The notes under the pieces were generated by a model, which was given only the letters and a program-made list of their open reading frames with translations, was not told where the DNA came from and did not search any database. Below are positions 1-7,128 of a DNA stretch of 34,452 nt, piece after piece. The position numbers were made by a program, and so were the translations under genes. Position 1 is the first letter of the stretch; every line of letters starts with the position of its first letter. The stretch is from an uncultured Lachnospiraceae bacterium (GTDB lineage: Bacteria > Bacillota > Clostridia > Lachnospirales > Lachnospiraceae), in the NCBI GenBank assembly GCA_910587955.1, contig CAJUNN010000030.1, positions 1 to 34,452 on the forward strand, in the 5' to 3' direction.

Positions 1-105
1 CCATTGTTAACCGCATCCGGCGCACCGGAGAGGCCGGGAAAGTTTATGCAGAGATTTGGGAGCAGTATCTGTCCCCCTGCGTGCGCCGGATGCGGTTAAC
101 AATGG
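1..105. repeat. Perfect 25-bp inverted repeat (fold-back) at the window edge
   Basis: Bases 1-25 are the exact reverse complement of bases 81-105, with a 55-base spacer (26-80). The minus-strand gene that enters from the right keeps its normal reading through 105-81 and then diverges. The same peptide start (IVNRIRRT) is encoded again on the plus strand from base 3 and continues there as an uninterrupted, protein-like tail (GEAGKVYAEIWEQYLSPCV). So the true end of the gene seems to lie on the opposite strand. A fold-back chimera or a tiny invertible segment would both give this picture. Confidence 0.9.
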
Positions 106-730
106 TAGGGGCAATGTTATAGTACTCTTTCACCAGATCCGCCCCGTCTTTGGTGGAAAGAAGGTAGCCGTCCCGGTAGGCGCGCAGAAGCTCCAGCTCA
201 TAACAGTCATCCGCCTTTCCCTGGCTCTCGCAGACTGCCGTAGTGATATAGCAGTACTTCCGGTGAAAACCGCTCTCAATTTTCTCGTAGCTGGCCTTTC
301 CCACAGAAGTTTTAAAGGCGGTGTTCCATTTTTCCACGAGAAGATCCGTCAAAGGCTCCGCCGAGGGATGCTTCTGCTCCAGAACCGCCGGGAAGAGAAA
401 GACTGCCAGAATCATATTGTAATTGATAAGCTGCTCGTTTCTCTGTCCCTTCTTGGGAATGCGCTCCAGCTCCGCTCCGGCCACGTCCACCAGGCGGTCT
501 GCCAGCTTCTCCAGCCACTTTCCGCCTTCGCCCTCGTTTTTTTCCTCTTCGGCCTGATAAACCTGCTCTACGGCATCCAGAACCTCCAGATGCTTCCGCA
601 GATAAGCCTGAAAGGCTTCCGGGTAACGGTCCTTCTTAAAAGAAGCCAGCGGGTTTCCCGCCTCCAGAAGCATGTCCGTAATCCCCTGCATTGCCTTGTT
701 ATAATACTCACCGTACGCAACGATATCCAT
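44..730 (-). CDS. CFI-box-CTERM domain protein, 3' end disrupted by fold-back
   Basis: 228 residues as read. The N-terminal 150 residues are helical and acidic and I do not recognise them. From Cys160 the protein carries the CFI-box pattern: CYITTAVC (160-167), LLRAYRD (181-187), a Gly at 196, YY at 203-204 and AP at 207-208. The function of this domain is not established. The last 11 residues (after Thr217) come from inverted sequence and are probably not native; the native tail appears on the plus strand at 3-85. The ATG at 728-730 follows a GGGAGGAA site that lies inside the end of yebC, so translation is probably coupled to yebC and both share its promoter. A second CFI-box protein sits at 27722-28576. 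Confident about the domain; function unknown. Confidence 0.75.
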   Translation of the reverse strand: MDIVAYGEYYNKAMQGITDMLLEAGNPLASFKKDRYPEAFQAYLRKHLEVLDAVEQVYQAEEEKNEGEGGKWLEKLADRLVDVAGAELERIPKKGQRNEQLINYNMILAVFLFPAVLEQKHPSAEPLTDLLVEKWNTAFKTSVGKASYEKIESGFHRKYCYITTAVCESQGKADDCYELELLRAYRDGYLLSTKDGADLVKEYYNIAPTIVNRIRRTQGDRYCSQISA

Positions 731-733
731 TCG

Positions 734-1462
734 TTATTCCTCCCAGTTGTGGTAAACACTCTGGACATCATCATCACCGTCCAGCAAATCCAGGGTCTTC
801 TGTAAATTCTTAATATCATCCTCGCTCGTCAGGGACACATAGTTCTGAGGAATCATAGTCACTTCCGCCTGGGCCATGGGAATGCCCTGTTCCTCCAGGG
901 CCTGTCTCACCTGGCCGAACATATCCGGATCTGTGAGAATCTCAAAGCTGTCTTCCTCCTCGGAAAAGTCCTCTGCCCCCGCATCCAGAGCCGTCATCAT
1001 CAAATCATCCGGATCCAGATCGCACTCCTCCCGGTCAATGATAATCTGCCCCTTTTGATCAAACATATAAGAAACGCAGCCCTTCGTTCCCACAGAGCCG
1101 TTTCCCTTGGTAAAGGCGCTGCGCACGTTAGCCGCAGTCCGGTTCTTATTGTCCGTCAGAGCGTCCACAATAATCGCAATGCCGCTGGGCCCGTAACCCT
1201 CGTAGGACACATACTCGTAATTGACCGCATTGGCATTTCCTGCGGCCTTCTTGATTCCCCGGTCAATGGTATCATTGGGCATATTGTTGGCCTTGGCCTT
1301 GGCAATCACATCCCGCAGACGGCTGTTGTTGGCCGGATCGGCGCCGCCCTCCTTTACCGCTACCGCAATCTCACGTCCGATAATGGTAAAGATCTTTCCC
1401 TTCGCCGCATCGTTCTTTTCTTTCTTATGTTTAATATTCGCAAATTTCGAATGTCCAGACAT
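734..1462 (-). CDS. yebC: YebC/PmpR family protein (TACO1 family)
   Basis: 242 residues, normal for the family. The N-terminus MSGHSKFANIKHKKEKNDAA is the family hallmark, followed by the three-domain YebC fold with the conserved GYGPSGIAI segment. Members were described as DNA-binding regulators; more recent work on TACO1/YebC homologues links them to relief of ribosome stalling at proline-rich stretches. The reading frame stays open for 14 codons upstream, but the ATG at 1460-1462 begins exactly at the family N-terminus and has an AGGAG site 8-9 bases before it. It has its own promoter and leads a two-gene operon with the CFI-box gene. Identification is secure; mode of action is family knowledge only. 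Confidence 0.95.
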   Translation of the reverse strand: MSGHSKFANIKHKKEKNDAAKGKIFTIIGREIAVAVKEGGADPANNSRLRDVIAKAKANNMPNDTIDRGIKKAAGNANAVNYEYVSYEGYGPSGIAIIVDALTDNKNRTAANVRSAFTKGNGSVGTKGCVSYMFDQKGQIIIDREECDLDPDDLMMTALDAGAEDFSEEEDSFEILTDPDMFGQVRQALEEQGIPMAQAEVTMIPQNYVSLTSEDDIKNLQKTLDLLDGDDDVQSVYHNWEE

Positions 1463-1492
1463 AAAATGCTCCTTTTTCTCTTGTTCTTTTCT

Positions 1493-1518
1493 GCCTGCAA
1501 ACACTGCAAAATGCAGGC
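1493..1518 (-). other. Leader hairpin before yebC
   Basis: GCCTGCA pairs perfectly with TGCAGGC across a 12-base loop that contains further pairing (GCA/TGC). It lies between the yebC promoter and ribosome binding site. There is no run of T after it, so it is not a typical terminator. It could stabilise the transcript or be the remnant of a mazF terminator. Confidence 0.4.
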
Positions 1519-1528
1519 GTTCTTATCT

Positions 1529-1557
1529 ATTTTATCACTATTTAACCGGGATAGCAA
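1529..1557 (-). promoter_or_regulatory. Sigma-A promoter of yebC
   Basis: On the minus strand: -35 TTGCTA (1552-1557), 17-base spacer, -10 TAAAAT (1529-1534). It starts just after the mazF stop codon, so yebC is transcribed separately from alr-mazF. Confidence 0.65.
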
Positions 1558-1561
1558 GCGC

Positions 1562-1909
1562 TTATGTATCCAATTCCAGGCTTACGCGCAGCGCCCGGTT
1601 CACCTGCTCCAAAACGCCTTCATCCAGATGGCAGACCTTGTCTTTCAGCCGCTGCTTGTCAATGGTCCGCAGCTGCTCCAGCAAAATTACGGAATCCTTC
1701 ACAATCTGGCAGGTCTTGGCGCTCAGTTCCACATGGGTGGGCAGCTTCGCCTTATTCATCTTGGACGTAATTGCAGCCACAATCACCGTAGGGCTGTGAC
1801 GATTGCCCGTATCATTCTGGATCACCAGCACCGGACGGACACCGCCCTGCTCGGAACCTACCACAGGTCTCAAATCTGCATAATAGATATCACCCCGTCT
1901 GATAATCAA
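1562..1909 (-). CDS. Type II toxin, MazF/PemK family endoribonuclease (NdoA-like)
   Basis: 115 residues, closely matching the Bacillus NdoA/EndoA toxin, a sequence-specific mRNA interferase. Seen: GDIYYADLRPVVGSEQGG, RPVLVIQND, AAITSK and LLEQLRTIDKQRL. With a TTG start at 1907-1909 the catalytic Arg and Thr fall at positions 25 and 48, the NdoA numbering, and a GGAG lies 10 bases upstream. A GTG three codons earlier (1916-1918) is possible but GGAG is only one base from it. The gene follows alr by about 95 bases with no room for the usual ribbon-helix-helix antitoxin (NdoAI/MazE) that normally precedes the toxin, and none is seen nearby. Family secure; antitoxin partner not identified. Confidence 0.93.
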   Translation of the reverse strand: MIIRRGDIYYADLRPVVGSEQGGVRPVLVIQNDTGNRHSPTVIVAAITSKMNKAKLPTHVELSAKTCQIVKDSVILLEQLRTIDKQRLKDKVCHLDEGVLEQVNRALRVSLELDT

Positions 1910-2004
1910 TCTTCTCACACTCCGATTTCAGAAATTCTTCCGGCCGCTTTCTGCCGGCCACATCTCAAGTATTTCCAAAATCTTCAAGAGTATTCGCCGG
2001 ATTT

Positions 2005-3162
2005 TCAAAAACCGCGGATCTCTTCCGGCTGTACCGCCCTTCCGTCCCGCAGATATACACGGGGTACCCGTTTCGTAATACAGCAGACAAACTCATAGTG
2101 GAAACGCCCGGACCATTCACAAAGCTCCTCCAAGGGCAGTCCCTCCCCAAAGAGCGTCACCTCCGTTCCCGTCTCCGCTTCCGGTATATCCGTTACATCC
2201 ACCATAAACTGATCCATGCACACCCTTCCCCGGATAGGAGCCCTCTTTCCGGCAATCAGTACAACGCCCTTTCCTGAAAGGCTTCTGGGATATCCGTCCC
2301 CGTACCCCACGGGGATGGTGGCAATCCGCCGCACACGGTCCGCCTCATACGTCCCTCCGTAGCTCACCTGGGTTCCGGGGCCTATCTCCTTCACCTGGAC
2401 AATGTGGCTTTTCAGCTCCATCGCCGGCATCAGCTTTACCGGAACATCCTGCATCTCCTTTGACGGATAGAGGCCGTAGAGGGCAATTCCTGCCCGGACC
2501 AGCCCCAAATGAGCCTCCGGGAAATCCAGAATTCCCGCACTGTTGGAACAGTGATACAGGGGAAATGCAAGGCCTCTCTCCCGGCAGGTTTCCATAAACT
2601 TTTGGAAACGATCAAGCTGCCCCTTTCTCCAGGTCTTATCTTCCTCGTCCGCCCGGGCAAAATGCGTAAAAAGGCCTTCCAGCTTAAGACCGGGAAGCTC
2701 TCTAATCTTCCGTATCACCTCCACGCTTTCCGCCGTATCCGCAAAGCCGATGCGGCTCATGCCCGTATCCACTTTTATATGAATCCTCAGGGTTTTCCCC
2801 TGACGCACTGCCTCCTCAGAAAGTTCCCGGGCCATGTCCCATTCAAAAACCGTGGGCCTTAAATCCTCTTCCACCATCTCCCGGTACAACTCCGGAAAGG
2901 TGTAGCCCAGAACCAGGATCGGTTTTTTCACCCCATGGGCCCGAAGCTTTAGCCCCTCCTCCGCAGTGGCTGTGGCAAAACCCCAGATATACGCTTTCGG
3001 CTCCATCAGAGACGCGATAGGAACTGCCCCGTGCCCGTAGCCGTCGGATTTGATCACGGCCATCATCCGTGTACCTTCGGAAAGATTTTCGTTCATGGCC
3101 CGGAAATTTGCTTCGATCCGATCCAGATTTACATAAGCCGCTATGCGTTTCGTTCCCTGCAT
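2005..3162 (-). CDS. alr: Alanine racemase
   Basis: 385 residues, full length. This PLP enzyme interconverts L- and D-alanine and supplies D-alanine for peptidoglycan. The PLP lysine is Lys38 in AVIKSDGYGHGA. The second catalytic base is Tyr268 in QVSYGGTY, and the PLP-phosphate tyrosine is Tyr287 in PVGYGDGYPR. The CMDQFMVDVT segment is also typical. The ATG (3160-3162) has AAAGGAG seven bases upstream. The next gene downstream is mazF, an order common in Firmicutes. The region upstream holds a degenerate tandem repeat of about 50 bp rather than a clear promoter. Secure. Confidence 0.97.
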   Translation of the reverse strand: MQGTKRIAAYVNLDRIEANFRAMNENLSEGTRMMAVIKSDGYGHGAVPIASLMEPKAYIWGFATATAEEGLKLRAHGVKKPILVLGYTFPELYREMVEEDLRPTVFEWDMARELSEEAVRQGKTLRIHIKVDTGMSRIGFADTAESVEVIRKIRELPGLKLEGLFTHFARADEEDKTWRKGQLDRFQKFMETCRERGLAFPLYHCSNSAGILDFPEAHLGLVRAGIALYGLYPSKEMQDVPVKLMPAMELKSHIVQVKEIGPGTQVSYGGTYEADRVRRIATIPVGYGDGYPRSLSGKGVVLIAGKRAPIRGRVCMDQFMVDVTDIPEAETGTEVTLFGEGLPLEELCEWSGRFHYEFVCCITKRVPRVYLRDGRAVQPEEIRGF

Positions 3163-3178
3163 TTCGTTCTCCTTTTAT

Positions 3179-3332
3179 AGTTCCGCATCCGCCCTTTCTG
3201 CGCACCTTCCTTAGAAAGATTTCCGGCCGCTTCCTGCGTCCGTTACTCTTTCTGTGCGCAGCCTGGGCTTCTGCTGTTTTTTAGTTCCGCATCCGCCCTT
3301 TCTGCGCGCAGACCGGGCTTCTGCTGTTTTTT
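3179..3332. repeat. Degenerate ~50-bp tandem repeat upstream of alr
   Basis: Three diverged units of about 50-52 bases lie between alr and rex. Bases 3179-3203 recur exactly at 3283-3307, and bases 3265-3283 recur at 3315-3333 (50 bases apart). The units share a TTCTGCGCGCAG-like core and a run of T. No coding potential is evident. The role is unknown; the repeat forms most of the alr leader. The rest of this 266-base gap holds only an AT-rich stretch near 3343-3370 that could contain a weak promoter. Confidence 0.7.
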
Positions 3333-3380
3333 AACCAACCCTGATAATAGTATATGATTTCCCAATAGGCCCCGTGTGCA

Positions 3381-3415
3381 AAAAGACAAAGGGCCGTTGT
3401 CTTCTGCAACAGCCC
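3381..3415 (-). terminator. Rho-independent terminator of rex
   Basis: On the minus strand, GGGCTGTTG pairs with CAACGGCCC (one G-U pair) around a 7-base loop and is followed by a T-rich run (TTTGTCTTTT). It lies 13 bases past the rex stop codon. Confidence 0.8.
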
Positions 3416-3428
3416 TCCTGGCATTCTC

Positions 3429-4070
3429 TCACGGATGCTCCCGCTCATACCGGGTAATGTTGTAGGAAAGCTGCATCAGGCTTTCCGACAAGTGTACGCT
3501 CTCCACCAGCACATCCTCCGGCACGTTCAGATCGATGTGGGCAAAATTCCAGATGGCCTTGATCCCATAGCGGACCAGAAGCTCCGCCATCTCGGAGGCC
3601 TTGGACTTGGGCAGCGTCAGCGCCGCGATCTGAATCTCCTCCTCCCGGATAAAACGCTCCAGGTCCTCCAGCATATGAATCTCAATGCCCCGGATGCTCA
3701 ATCCTCTCAGGGCCGGATTCACATCAAAAATTCCCTTAATCACAAATCCCCGCTTTTCAAAAGCCACATAGTTGGCAAGGGCCTGTCCCAGATTGCCTCC
3801 CCCCACAATGATCATGTTGTGTTTCCGGTCCAATCCGAGAATCTTCCCGATTTCTTCATATAAATAGGCGACGTTATATCCGTATCCCTGCTGGCCGAAG
3901 CCGCCGAAATTATTCAGATCCTGCCGGATCTGGGACGCCGTCACATTCATTCGTGCGCTCAGTTCACTGGAAGAAATCCGTTCTACACCGCTTTCTAATA
4001 TTTCTCCCAGGTATCGGTAGTATCGAGGAAGCCGTTTGATGACTGCCTTCGAAATCTCTCTCTCCTCCAT
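3429..4070 (-). CDS. rex: Redox-sensing transcriptional repressor Rex
   Basis: 213 residues, standard length. Rex senses the NADH/NAD+ ratio and represses fermentation and redox genes when NAD+ is high. The N-terminal winged helix spans about residues 1-75, including KAVIKRLPRYYRYL and the recognition region SQIRQDLNNFGGFGQQGYGY. The Rossmann domain follows, with GGGNLG at 90-95 and FDVNP after it. The ATG at 4068-4070 has AAGGAAG seven bases upstream. The gene has its own strong promoter, terminator and a candidate Rex operator upstream, suggesting autoregulation. Secure. Confidence 0.97.
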   Translation of the reverse strand: MEEREISKAVIKRLPRYYRYLGEILESGVERISSSELSARMNVTASQIRQDLNNFGGFGQQGYGYNVAYLYEEIGKILGLDRKHNMIIVGGGNLGQALANYVAFEKRGFVIKGIFDVNPALRGLSIRGIEIHMLEDLERFIREEEIQIAALTLPKSKASEMAELLVRYGIKAIWNFAHIDLNVPEDVLVESVHLSESLMQLSYNITRYEREHP

Positions 4071-4107
4071 AATCTTCCTTGTCCCTCACGTCTTTTCTTG
4101 CTTTTTT

Positions 4108-4137
4108 ATTATAAGCCATGTGACAAAAACCTGTCAA
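4108..4137 (-). promoter_or_regulatory. Sigma-A promoter of rex
   Basis: On the minus strand: -35 TTGACA (4132-4137), 18-base spacer, -10 TATAAT (4108-4113). Both boxes match consensus. Confidence 0.8.
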
Positions 4138-4142
4138 TGTAT

Positions 4143-4160
4143 TTGTAGTATTTTTCACAA
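4143..4160. promoter_or_regulatory. Candidate Rex operator
   Basis: The 18 bases TTGTAGTATTTTTCACAA match the Rex-type palindrome TTGTGAA-N4-TTCACAA at 11 of 14 positions: one half is perfect and the other matches 4 of 7. The site lies between the rex -35 box (ends 4137) and the -35 of the divergent ABC-F promoter (starts 4163-4166), so it could serve both genes. Direct sequence match; binding is inferred. Confidence 0.55.
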
Positions 4161-4165
4161 AGTTG

Positions 4166-4193
4166 TTGCTTTTTCTCTCTTTTCTTATATAAT
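4166..4193 (+). promoter_or_regulatory. Sigma-A promoter of the ABC-F gene
   Basis: -10 TATAAT at 4188-4193. The -35 is weak: TTGCTT at 4166-4171 (16-base spacer) or TTGTTG at 4163-4168 (19). Confidence 0.55.
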
Positions 4194-4228
4194 GGAACAT
4201 AGCGAATGAAGAAAATAAGAGGTTTTTT

Positions 4229-6133
4229 ATGATACTTGCATGTCAAAATATCTACAAGTCTTTCGGGACGGACGTGATCCTTAAGGATGCGTCTTTTCAT
4301 ATAGAAGAGCGGGAAAAGGCTGCCGTGGTGGGCGTTAACGGAGCCGGAAAATCCACACTTTTGAAAATCATCGTGGGGGAGCTGGAAGCGGACTCTGGAA
4401 ATGTAGTCCTGGCCAAGGGACGGTCTTTGGGATACCTGGCCCAGCACCAGGACCTGGAGAGCGGCAGCACCATTTACCAAGAACTTCTGTCCGTGAAGCA
4501 GGACGTCATTGACCTGGAAGCGCGCATCCGCGCTCTGGAGCTTGAGATGAAGCACCTTAGCGGGGATGCCTTAACGGCTGCCCTGGAGGCCTACACCCGC
4601 CTGAACCAGGAATTTGAGCAGAAAGACGGCTATGCTTACAAAAGCGAAGTGACCGGCGTTTTAAAGGGCCTGGGCTTTGCGGAGAATGACTTTGAAAAGC
4701 AAATCGACACCCTCTCCGGGGGACAGAAAACCCGGGTGTCTTTAGGAAAGCTTCTCCTCTCCCGCCCGGATCTCATCCTTCTGGACGAGCCCACCAACCA
4801 TCTGGATATGGCCTCCATCGCCTGGCTGGAAACCTTTCTTCTCAACTACAGCGGGGCTGTGATCCTTGTAGCCCACGACCGCTATTTCCTGAACCGGGTG
4901 GCGACAAAGATCGTTGAGATCGAAGCCGGGACCGTGCGCACTTTCTTCGGCAACTATTCCGATTACGGAGCGAAGAAAGCCCAGCTAAGAGATGCCCAGA
5001 TGACTGCATGGCTGAACCAGCAGCGGGAAATCCGGCATCAGGAGGAAGTCATCGCCAAATTAAAATCCTTCAACCGGGAAAAATCCATCCGCCGGGCGGA
5101 GAGCCGGGAGAAAATGCTGGAAAAAATCGATCTTCTGGAAAAGCCCGTGCAGATCTCCTCGGAAATGCAGCTTCGTCTGGAGCCGGAAATCACAAGCGGA
5201 AACGACGTGCTGACTGTGGAAGGCCTCTCCAAATCCTTCGGAACCCTCTCTCTCTTTTCGGATCTCAACTTCCAGATCAAGCGGGGGGAGCGGGTGGCCC
5301 TCATCGGCAACAACGGAACCGGAAAAACCACCATTTTAAAAATCTTAAACGGACTTCTGGAGGCGGACAAGGGCTCCTTTGTCCTGGGCACCAAAGTAAA
5401 GATCGGCTACTACGACCAGGAGCATCATGTGCTGCACATGGAAAAAACCCTGTTTGAAGAAATCTCGGACACCTACCCGGATCTGGATAACACCCGCATC
5501 CGCAGCACTCTGGCGGCTTTTCTCTTCACCGGGGACGACGTATTCAAACGCATCGGCGATTTGAGCGGCGGGGAACGGGGACGCGTCTCCTTAGCCAAGC
5601 TTATGCTCTCGGAGGCTAATTTCCTGATTCTGGACGAGCCCACCAACCATCTGGACATTGTATCAAAGGAGATTCTGGAACAGGCTTTGAACCGCTATAC
5701 GGGAACGGTGCTTTACGTGTCCCACGACCGGTATTTTATCAACACCACTGCTACCCGCATTCTGGATCTTACGGAAAAAACTTTGGTCAACTACATCGGA
5801 AATTATGATTATTACCTGGAGAAGCGGGATCTCCTGACTCCGGCCACTGCCGAAGCCCCCTCTTCCGCCCCGGAAACTTCCTCTCTTGGAAAACGGGACT
5901 GGAAGCAGCAGAAAGAAGAACAGGCACGGGCCCGGAAACGGGAAAATGACTTAAAAAAGACGGAAGAAGAAATCTTCACCCTGGAAACCCGGGAGCAGGA
6001 GATAGACGGCCTCCTCACTCTGGAAGAAGTGTACACGGATGTATCCAGGTGCATGGAGCTTCACCGGGAAAAAGAAGAACTTGCAGGGCGCTTGGATGCC
6101 CTCTACGAACAATGGGAAGCGCTGGCTCAGTAA
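4229..6133 (+). CDS. ABC-F family ribosome-associated ATPase
   Basis: 634 residues with two nucleotide-binding domains and no membrane segment, the ABC-F layout. NBD1: Walker A GVNGAGKST near 35-43, signature LSGGQ near 162, Walker B LLDEPTNHLD near 185-193. A charged linker follows (about 245-310). NBD2: Walker A GNNGTGKTT near 360, LSGGERGR near 445, LDEPTNHLD near 470. The C-terminal 80 residues form a charged coiled coil, as in YdiF/Uup-like members. ABC-F proteins bind the ribosomal E site and act in translation or antibiotic protection; the size and C-terminal coil favour a housekeeping YdiF/Uup type over a resistance type. The ATG follows an AGAGG site. The stop overlaps the convergent SGNH gene by 7 bases. 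Confidence 0.93.
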   Translation: MILACQNIYKSFGTDVILKDASFHIEEREKAAVVGVNGAGKSTLLKIIVGELEADSGNVVLAKGRSLGYLAQHQDLESGSTIYQELLSVKQDVIDLEARIRALELEMKHLSGDALTAALEAYTRLNQEFEQKDGYAYKSEVTGVLKGLGFAENDFEKQIDTLSGGQKTRVSLGKLLLSRPDLILLDEPTNHLDMASIAWLETFLLNYSGAVILVAHDRYFLNRVATKIVEIEAGTVRTFFGNYSDYGAKKAQLRDAQMTAWLNQQREIRHQEEVIAKLKSFNREKSIRRAESREKMLEKIDLLEKPVQISSEMQLRLEPEITSGNDVLTVEGLSKSFGTLSLFSDLNFQIKRGERVALIGNNGTGKTTILKILNGLLEADKGSFVLGTKVKIGYYDQEHHVLHMEKTLFEEISDTYPDLDNTRIRSTLAAFLFTGDDVFKRIGDLSGGERGRVSLAKLMLSEANFLILDEPTNHLDIVSKEILEQALNRYTGTVLYVSHDRYFINTTATRILDLTEKTLVNYIGNYDYYLEKRDLLTPATAEAPSSAPETSSLGKRDWKQQKEEQARARKRENDLKKTEEEIFTLETREQEIDGLLTLEEVYTDVSRCMELHREKEELAGRLDALYEQWEALAQ

Positions 6134-7116
6134 GTACTGCCCAGCGCTTTTTCAAATTCCTCTATATTGTCTACCGTCACAAAATAGCCGAATCCCTGGC
6201 TTTCCAGCTTCTCATCCCGCGCATTGCAGAAAATACGGTCAATCATCTGATCCCCCACCTCCGGCCGGAAATGGCTGTTCTCAAAATAATTGTCCTTATC
6301 CGTTGTAATATCGTTGATTCCGCTGAAATTGTAGTAGTCCACCTGTCCGGCCAGCCAGCCCAGGAAAATATCGTACCCGTAGAGCTGGGATTCCTCATAA
6401 GTCTTATAGTACATGGGATTGGTAAACACAATCAAACGGATTCCATACTCCTCGCAGAGCTCGTAAATCCTCCGTATATCCACCACGGCACTCCCCAGGA
6501 AATCATCGTAATAATTTTCCCAATAGGGAATATCCATTCCCGCCCCCCAGTACCCGGTGCGGCTGCTGCACCCGTTGCGGTAATAACGGTCCACATACTC
6601 CGGGTCTTTCGGTTTATACTTCAGGCTTACATCCAAAGAGAGCAGCACTCCTTTGAAGCTGAAATAGTTTGCATAGAAAGCCAGCTTATTCTCCCTGGGA
6701 TAGGGAATCCGGTAAAACTGGTTTTCGTGCAGAGCCGGATCCACAAAGCAGGAAATATTGTCTACGCCAACCATCACCGTCTTGGGAATGATGCCGTTGT
6801 CAATCAATTCCCTTAAATTTTCCAGATGTTCCCTGGGAAGCCCTTCCGAGTAGGACATATTGTACCACTTTCCCTCCGGAATGCGATCTACATTGATGAA
6901 GCTTGTCCGGGAAGAGCCGAATAAAAAGGAGTCAAACTTATCCGGATTGTGAAGGATATACTCCATCTTAATATAATTGCTGTTGGGCTCCACCCCGTTG
7001 TCCCGGATCCGCCGCCAATGAAACACATTGTAGGGGTCCACTGCTATGGGAACGGCAATCTCCAGAATTACAATAAAGAGCACAAAAGGAGCCATTTTCC
7101 GCAAAAATTTTTTCAT
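6127..7116 (-). CDS. SGNH/DltD-like membrane-anchored partner of an MBOAT acyltransferase
   Basis: 329 residues. The N-terminus (MKKFLRKMAPFVLFIVILEI) is an uncleaved signal anchor, which puts the rest outside the cell. A GSSR motif at 67-70 fits SGNH block I (the nucleophile Ser region), and ENSHFRP near residue 282 supplies a candidate catalytic His, as in DltD/AlgX-like proteins. Such partners work with MBOAT proteins to O-acylate a cell-surface polymer. It lies 12 bases after the MBOAT gene, with GGAG before its ATG, and ends in a 7-base convergent overlap with the ABC-F gene. The acceptor (polysaccharide, teichoic acid or other) cannot be told from sequence; there is no dltA or dltC here, so it is not a classical D-alanylation operon. 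Confidence 0.75.
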   Translation of the reverse strand: MKKFLRKMAPFVLFIVILEIAVPIAVDPYNVFHWRRIRDNGVEPNSNYIKMEYILHNPDKFDSFLFGSSRTSFINVDRIPEGKWYNMSYSEGLPREHLENLRELIDNGIIPKTVMVGVDNISCFVDPALHENQFYRIPYPRENKLAFYANYFSFKGVLLSLDVSLKYKPKDPEYVDRYYRNGCSSRTGYWGAGMDIPYWENYYDDFLGSAVVDIRRIYELCEEYGIRLIVFTNPMYYKTYEESQLYGYDIFLGWLAGQVDYYNFSGINDITTDKDNYFENSHFRPEVGDQMIDRIFCNARDEKLESQGFGYFVTVDNIEEFEKALGSTY

Positions 7117-7128
7117 TGTATTCTCCGA

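Noticed and set aside
56..805. Long plus-strand ORF opposite the CFI-box gene and yebC
   Set aside because: It is a shadow of two well-supported minus-strand genes, has no ribosome binding site and reads as low-quality protein.
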